Assembly: GCA_023055355.1 (NCBI GenBank)
Contig: JALJCS010000015.1
Location: 14,800,501-14,864,500 of the forward strand
DNA length: 64,000 bases
Direction: 5' to 3'
DNA from: Agelaius tricolor
Lineage: Eukaryota > Chordata > Aves > Passeriformes > Icteridae
Under the pieces are notes generated by a model, which searched no databases, had not been told where the DNA came from, and saw only the letters and a list, made by a program, of their open reading frames with translations. Position numbers and translations under genes: made by a program. How positions within the stretch are numbered: position 1 is the first letter of the stretch; every line of letters starts with the position of its first letter. This document shows, one piece after another, positions 58,321-64,000 of the stretch.

Positions 58321-59600
58321 GCAGTTTGGGCTTGCAGGTGTTTTGAGGGATGTTTCCTCCTTCTTTTTGTTGCTGACCATCAGGTACCTGGTTGAACAGC
58401 TGCGCCAAAGGGGTAGCGTAGAGTAAAGCAAGGAAAAGGTTTGCTGGCATCTAGGGATGGGAAAACAGGGCTGGAGGGAAAAGGGAGAACAGAAAAGAGA
58501 TTATCAGCATCAGCTGGAGGACAGTGTCTGGAGGGGGTCTGCATTTGCCAGCCTGGAGGTGGGTGTTATTGTTTTATTTTTTAGCTGTTATATGGACAGC
58601 CACATACCCATTAAAATCCCATTACGGTGAGCACACAACTGGGATTTAAACAGTGAAGTAATGACTGAGCAACTCTGATGTATATAAGGGTTGTTATTTA
58701 TGTTGCTTATTTTCATCTTTGTTTGACAAACACCACACAAAACATCTCTGATACTGATAAATACATCAGAAACTAAATATTTGTATCAGTCGGGTGATAG
58801 CATCAGGTGATTTGTGCTAACTCTATCCTGCTCCATGGTGGTTCAAGTACACAGGAGCCTCTGCTCCCCAGGTTACTTCAGGACATTAAAATGCTTTTAG
58901 ACTTTTCTTTTACAGGAGTTGGAATTTAATAAAAATAAATGTTTGATTATCCTAGATATTTGGATCCCCTTCTCTTTTTCCTGCCTCCCTCTGTGCTCAG
59001 GCCATTAATTCAGTGACTTCTCAGCAGAAATGCTGCTCTGTCTATGGCAAAGTTTAGCAAATAATGACCAAGGGGTACCAACATTCAGGGTGAACCACAG
59101 CCAGGGTTTGGCCACCTGTTCCACTCAGATCCTGCATGCTGCAGGCAAATTGCATTTATAGCTCTTCCTGAAAAGTGCTTGTTTGAAAAAGCCTCGTAGA
59201 CAGGCATCTCCTGTGCAGAAACAGTTAAAGTGCAGCCGCAGCTGAGGGCAGGAGGAGCCTGTTCTGAATGCTGATGTGAACCCTGAAAGAAAGGCAGCTC
59301 CAAGTAGCATTAACTGAGTACTTTCCGGGCAGGTGTGGGCATTGCTTGACCTGCTTCTGCTCCCCATGAATGAAATAGAGGATTATCCATTCTTTGAAAA
59401 CCTTGCTAGTTAAATGTTGGGAGGCTTCCAGCAGGTAATGATGAAAAATGCAACCAAAAAAAAAAACAGCAACAAGTAATAATAAAGCATAAAAGCCCCA
59501 AGGCTTATCCAAGTACTCTAATTTCACTACAACAGGCATTGGGAAACTCACTGCTGCTTGGTAAAGTCTGATATTGGTGAATTTTGGAGCGTTTGAGGGT
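58321..59600. other. Intergenic, no gene seen
   Basis: AT-moderate sequence with no coding exon or repeat that I recognise. A minus-strand open frame near 59.2-59.55 kb has a hydrophobic stretch but no family match. Confidence 0.4.
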
Positions 59601-59602
59601 AT

Positions 59603-59720
59603 AAATCATAGAATCTTAGAATGTTTTGGGTTGAATGGAACCTTAAAGATCACCTAGTTCCATCCCCTCTGCCGTGGGCAGGGACATTTTCCACTGTCCC
59701 TTAAGACCTCCTTAAGAATA
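59603..59720 (-). mobile_element. CR1 LINE 3' fragment
   Basis: ATCATAGAATCTTAGAATG and GGTTGAATGGAACCTTAAAGATCACCTAG are the CR1 tail in reverse orientation. Confidence 0.85.
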
Positions 59721-60840
59721 CAAAGAAGTATTTGAGTTCACTTAGCTAAAAATCAAAACTAGTAATTCCTGTTATCAGCTCATTGATGCTGTAATTTTAT
59801 TGAAGTTTCTGCACTGTAAAGAACATGTGGGCACATGTCCTTTGCACTGTGCTGATGGATTCATCCTAAGTGCTGCTTTAAGTTACTGGATTTAAAAAAA
59901 GTGCAGCTAGAGGAATTAAAGAAAAAATGGTAAGTGGGTTTTTTCCCCCTTCCTTTTTATAAATATGGTTTGAAACCAGAATGAACACCTATGGTAAGTT
60001 TAAATTTCTGCTGATAAAATACTAATGCAGCCCCTTTTACTCTACCAATGTCCACAGCTTCTTACAGAACAATATGAGTTTTTGCTGTTCACAGGCTGTA
60101 TTTTTTCTGCTCAGCTGTGTGGGCAGTGGGTCACATCATTTAGGCTGGCATGGCATTTTTGGAGTAGCATGGTGCTCAGCTTTTAACTTCTTTACAGGGA
60201 GTAAATTTTGAATAGTCCCTTAAATATTTTTTAATTTAAAAATTATACTCACTCTTTCCTGCTTAAATATCTTTCCTTAATAAGACTTAATGATTTTTTT
60301 CAACTGGATTCCCAAATTAACATCTCCATTACCATTTATCTATTCCTAAACCTTACTGAGCCTCCTTTTCTCACTTCAATACTTGGATGTCAAACCAAGG
60401 CAGTCACAAGCTGGTCATTTAGCCCGTGCCTTAGTGTTCCTGAGAGGGAGCGTATCTGCCACACGTGACAGCCCATCCTCAGCCATCCCTGTTAGCAAAT
60501 CTAATAATGGGAAAGAAAATTCATCTTGCTTGGTGGTTCTGAGGTCCCTCTTCATGGCACTGTGCTGAAGCATGAAGGATAACCCAGCCACCCATCCCCT
60601 TAGAGGATGGGAGAAATGGTCAGTGGGAATCTGTGCTGTGCCCATGGGTCCTGGCAAGGCAGTTCTGTCCCAGTGCTGCCAGCTCTGCTGCACCCAGGTA
60701 GCTGAGGCATCTTGGCTGCTGTCACAAGGGGAATATCCCCAAAAAGTGTTTCTGAACCCAGTGTGAGGCCCCAGGCTGGCACAAGGTCAAAACACTGTGG
60801 CCCAAGGGAGGCTGCATGGACAGTGTGAGCGTTTTAAATC
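59721..60840. other. Intergenic, no feature seen
   Basis: AT-rich, with no recognisable coding or repeat element. Confidence 0.45.
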
Positions 60841-60844
60841 CTCA

Positions 60845-61150
60845 GTCATAGAATCACAGAATTGTTTGAGTTGCATGGAGCCTTAAGGACCATCTTGTTC
60901 CAAGCCCTGCTATGGGCAGGGACACCTTCCACTGGACCACGTTGCTCAGAGTCTCCCCAACCTGGCCTTGAACATTTCCAGGGATGGGGCAGCCACAGTT
61001 TCTCTGTGTAATCTCTGCCAGGGCCTTCCCACCCTCACAGGGAAGAATTTCTTCCAAATACCCAATCTAACCCTGCCCTCTTGTCAGTGTGAAGCCATTC
61101 CCCCTGTTCTGTCACTCTGTGCCCTTGTCCCTCTCCATCTCTGATAAAAT
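60845..61150 (-). mobile_element. CR1 LINE 3' fragment
   Basis: TCATAGAATCACAGAATTG followed by CR1 3'-region blocks including AACCTGGCCTTGAACATTTCC and GAAGAATTTCTTCC. Confidence 0.9.
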
Positions 61151-61279
61151 GCAGGTGTAACCTGGATGAGTCTGCTTGGAAAACAGCAAAGCTGTGACAA
61201 AGGTGCCATGGGAACTTCACTTGGGAGCTGCAGGTAAGCTCCCCCAGACCCTGCATCCTTTCACAATGGGGTGTCACTA

Positions 61280-61372
61280 CTCATAGAATCATATAATGGA
61301 ATCACAGAATGGTTTCTGTTGGAAGAGACCTTACACATTACGTAGTTCCAACCCTCCTGCTGTGGGTTTCCA
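61280..61372 (-). mobile_element. CR1 LINE short 3' fragment
   Basis: TCATAGAATCATATAATGG, GAATCACAGAATGG and GAAGAGACCTTACACATTAC are the CR1 tail. It is a separate, very short copy. Confidence 0.8.
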
Positions 61373-61568
61373 ACTCCCTCAGATCACTAATCCTCTTCAG
61401 CCCAGAAGAAAAGTAATCAGGGAGGGTGGGTACTGCCCAGCTTCAGTTACAGTGCAGGGTTGGTCTCACCCCACCTCTTCGTGGATGGCTCACTTACCAC
61501 TATCTACTGATTCTTTAGCAAATGACTAATAGGTGATGACAGACCTGAATGCATTGTGGAGCAAGGGA

Positions 61569-61585
61569 CAAAAAAAAAAAAAAAA
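61569..61585 (+). repeat. Poly(A) tract
   Basis: A run of about 16 A residues followed by GAAGG. Confidence 0.9.
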
Positions 61586-61869
61586 GAAGGAAATCAGCGA
61601 TAAATAGCAGTGAGTTTATTTCTTATTTACAGTAGATTAAATGTACTAAAATTAATTATGCCACACCCCTGTTCCCCTGGCAGGCAGAGAAAAGCATGTT
61701 CCTCCATGTTTCTGTCAGCAGCACTGTCATTGTGCAATCATCTTAGTGACTGAGAGCACACTTGAGCCTCCAGCAACTGAGAGTGGAAAAGGTGTGACTG
61801 CCTCTTGGAAAACTGGCTCCAAGTATTCCCAGTGTAGCAATATGAAAACAATCCTTGGGTAAATTTGCA

Positions 61870-62455
61870 GCAGCCTGGGGCTCATGGGAGAAGAGCTACA
61901 GTGCCCCTGAACTTGGTGTTTGTGAGGCTGCACCTTGAATCCTGTGTTCAGTTTTTGGCCATTCACAGCAAGAAAGACATTGAGGTGCTGGAGTGTGTCC
62001 AGGGAAGAGCAATGGAGCTGGGGAAGGTCTGAAGCACAAGTGTGATGAGGAGCTGATGGGGAGCTGGGAGGGCTCAACCTGGAGAAAAGGAGACTTGGGA
62101 CCAGGACCGTTATCACTCTCTACAACTCCCTGACAAGGAGGGTGGAGCCAGGTGAGGTCAGGCTCTGCTCCCAAGTAACAAGTTACAGGATGAGAGGAAA
62201 CAGCCTCAAGTTGTGCCAAGGGGCGTTTCAATGGGATACTAGGAAAAATTCTTCACAGAAAGGACTTTCAAGCACTGGTACACAGGCTGCCCATGAAAGT
62301 GGTGGTGTCACCATCCCAGAAGTGTTTAAAAAATGCATGGTTGTGGCACTTGGGGACGTGGTTTAGTGGTGGAATTGGCATTGTTAGTCTAATTGTTGAA
62401 ATCAGTGATCTTAGAGGCCTTTTCCAACCTAAATGATTCCATAATTCTGAGAACT
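61870..62455 (+). mobile_element. CR1 LINE fragment
   Basis: Blocks such as GTGTCCAGGGAAGAGCAATG, AACCTGGAGAAAAGGAGACT, CAAGTTGTGCCAAGGGG and TTTTCCAACCTAAATGATTC are CR1, with the tail ATTCCATAATTCTGAGAA at the right end. It is longer than most copies here. Confidence 0.88.
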
Positions 62456-62459
62456 TAAA

Positions 62460-64000
62460 TGCTCAGCTTAAGATTTAGACCGTGCAAGAACATTTCAGAG
62501 CAAAGGAAGCACCTGAATCCCCTCTTAGGAGCTGGACCAAGATCCTCCTTCAGAGGCTTGGGGACAGCAGCAGCCCTTGTGATGAGACTGGGCTGCAAGG
62601 CAGTGAAACTGGTTTCTTTCCCCTCTGCCTCTTCGTGCCAGGCTGGACTTAGACTCCTGGTGAAGCAGTGCTTGTTTAAACTCTAATAATCAATAATGCA
62701 GCCTATGGCCCCACAGCAAAGTCAACATGACAAAGTTACAGCTCCAAAACAGTGGAAGGCTACTCAAATGAGGTGACACAGCAAAAATAGGAGACTTAAA
62801 ATGTTAATTGTTTGCTTTCTGATGCTACCTGCTTCTGAGTCACTGTGGAGGTTTCAAACAGGCTGTGGGTGATGGCCTTGTCCTCCATGTAGAGGAAGAA
62901 AACCATGGAAGTCTGTTTGGCGGATTTGAGCTCTGGTGCATCTGTTGGCAAGTATAGTTGAGGTCTGTAATCATTGAAAAGGAAATACTGAAATGATCTA
63001 TGGAGCCTGAATGCCAGTCCAGCCATCTGGGAGATCCTCAGTGAGAGATCAGTCTGAGATACTGAAAGGCCCAAAGCTTTGCACTGCTGGTAAGTGGTAG
63101 GAATGCACAAGGGAAAAGAAGTGTCTCAATCCAATATGGAAAATTCAAAAAGTAGACAGATCCAATTGACCAAGGAAACAAAGTGGGAAAAAAAATTAAT
63201 TGCATGGAACTTAAGGAGAGGCTCAGACTTGGCAGAGAGAAGATATGGGATCAGCTCACTATGGAAGATGCCAGTATGCACCTTCCCAAATGGGTTTGGG
63301 GACGGTACCCTGTGCAGGTGCTCCCAGGTCTGATTATCTCACAGTGTCTGCCAGCTGAGCCCCAGCAAACAGGCTGGAGTGGGCAGGAGGAAATCAGCTG
63401 CTGCCAGAGCATGGAGACACTCTTGGCATTGCCACTGGGGGAAGCTGTTCTGGTTAAACCTGCTGCCAAGATATTCTGGGGCACAAGATGACATGTGAGC
63501 AGCCTGTGCAATGGCTCTGGGACTCAATGCAGGAGGACAAGGGGTTGGCAAGAGGTTTCTGGGAGTGGGTCTTCATTTACAGTGGGGCAGGAACACATGG
63601 TGTACACACACACACCTGATCCAGCCTTGCCGTCTTGTAATGCATCACTTGCGGTACTGACCAGCACTGGGCTCCACTGGTGGTAGCACAGAACAGTCAG
63701 TGCCTCATGGCAGTAGTTGAGGTGGAGAATAGGCTTTGAGCAGGGCATTTCCTTTGCAGGTAAATGTCCCAGGTGCCTGAGTCCTCTGTGGCTCTGATCA
63801 AAGGGACAGTTCAGCTTAGGACAGCACCCCAGGGGATGGGGCACATGACCTGCAGCATGGTGCTGAGCCAGCCATGCAGGTCCCCACCCTCCTGCCAGGA
63901 CACCACGCTGGGTTTGCTCTCCCACTCCACAGGTCTTTGGCTCCACAATGAGGGAGAGGTGATTGTCTTGGAAAAAGCAGGAACAAGGCAGAGAACATTT
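62460..64000. other. Intergenic to window end, no gene supported
   Basis: No exon chain, RNA gene or repeat was recognised. Open frames of 60-140 codons occur on both strands without family resemblance. Confidence 0.4.

Noticed and set aside
59225..59551. 108-codon minus-strand frame with a hydrophobic stretch
   Set aside because: AT-rich chance frame; no domain, splice or start support.
62796..63110. 104-codon minus-strand frame without low complexity
   Set aside because: It looked more protein-like than most, but no family resemblance and no flanking exons could be found.

Overview
This window looks like bird nuclear DNA. It has no bacterial-style gene packing. Genes are split by GT-AG introns, promoters sit in GC-rich CpG islands, and the only abundant interspersed repeat is CR1 LINE debris whose tails resemble ATTCTGTGATTT or its complement. 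I assign it to a bird, possibly a songbird; the species cannot be read from the sequence. Every gene I can support is on the minus strand, in the order SDR gene, RIPOR1, CTCF promoter as transcribed. The RIPOR1-CTCF head-to-tail order matches what I recall of human 16q22.

From 1 to about 9.65 kb lies AT-rich, non-coding DNA that I read as the first intron of CTCF. From about 8.65 to 10.2 kb is a strong CpG island with a non-coding first exon (donor at 9650/9649), a YY1-type motif, an E-box and a long G-run tract. From 10.2 to 17.34 kb is intergenic sequence with minisatellites, two CR1 copies and a (CA)n tract.

From 17.35 to 28.9 kb is a complete RIPOR1 (FAM65A) gene. I could place 22 coding exons with consistent splice phases and a 1,089-residue product. 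It includes an 8-codon microexon and a 47-codon exon that resembles a segment of the paralogue RIPOR2 but is absent from the human RIPOR1 protein as I remember it. A CpG-rich candidate first exon at 34.27 kb splices in frame to add 15 residues at the N terminus. Between 32.5 and 40.1 kb there are further CpG islands that could be alternative promoters.

From 40.2 to 52.3 kb is intergenic DNA with CR1 fragments and two minisatellites. From 52.29 to 57.45 kb is a complete six-exon short-chain dehydrogenase gene of the C-factor/sniffer type (257 residues), with its own CpG-island promoter. From 57.7 to 64 kb I see only CR1 copies and unannotated sequence.

The three genes are not obviously one pathway: RIPOR1 links active Rho to Golgi-associated kinases, CTCF organises chromatin, and the SDR is a presumed carbonyl reductase. 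Their proximity is best read as conserved synteny.
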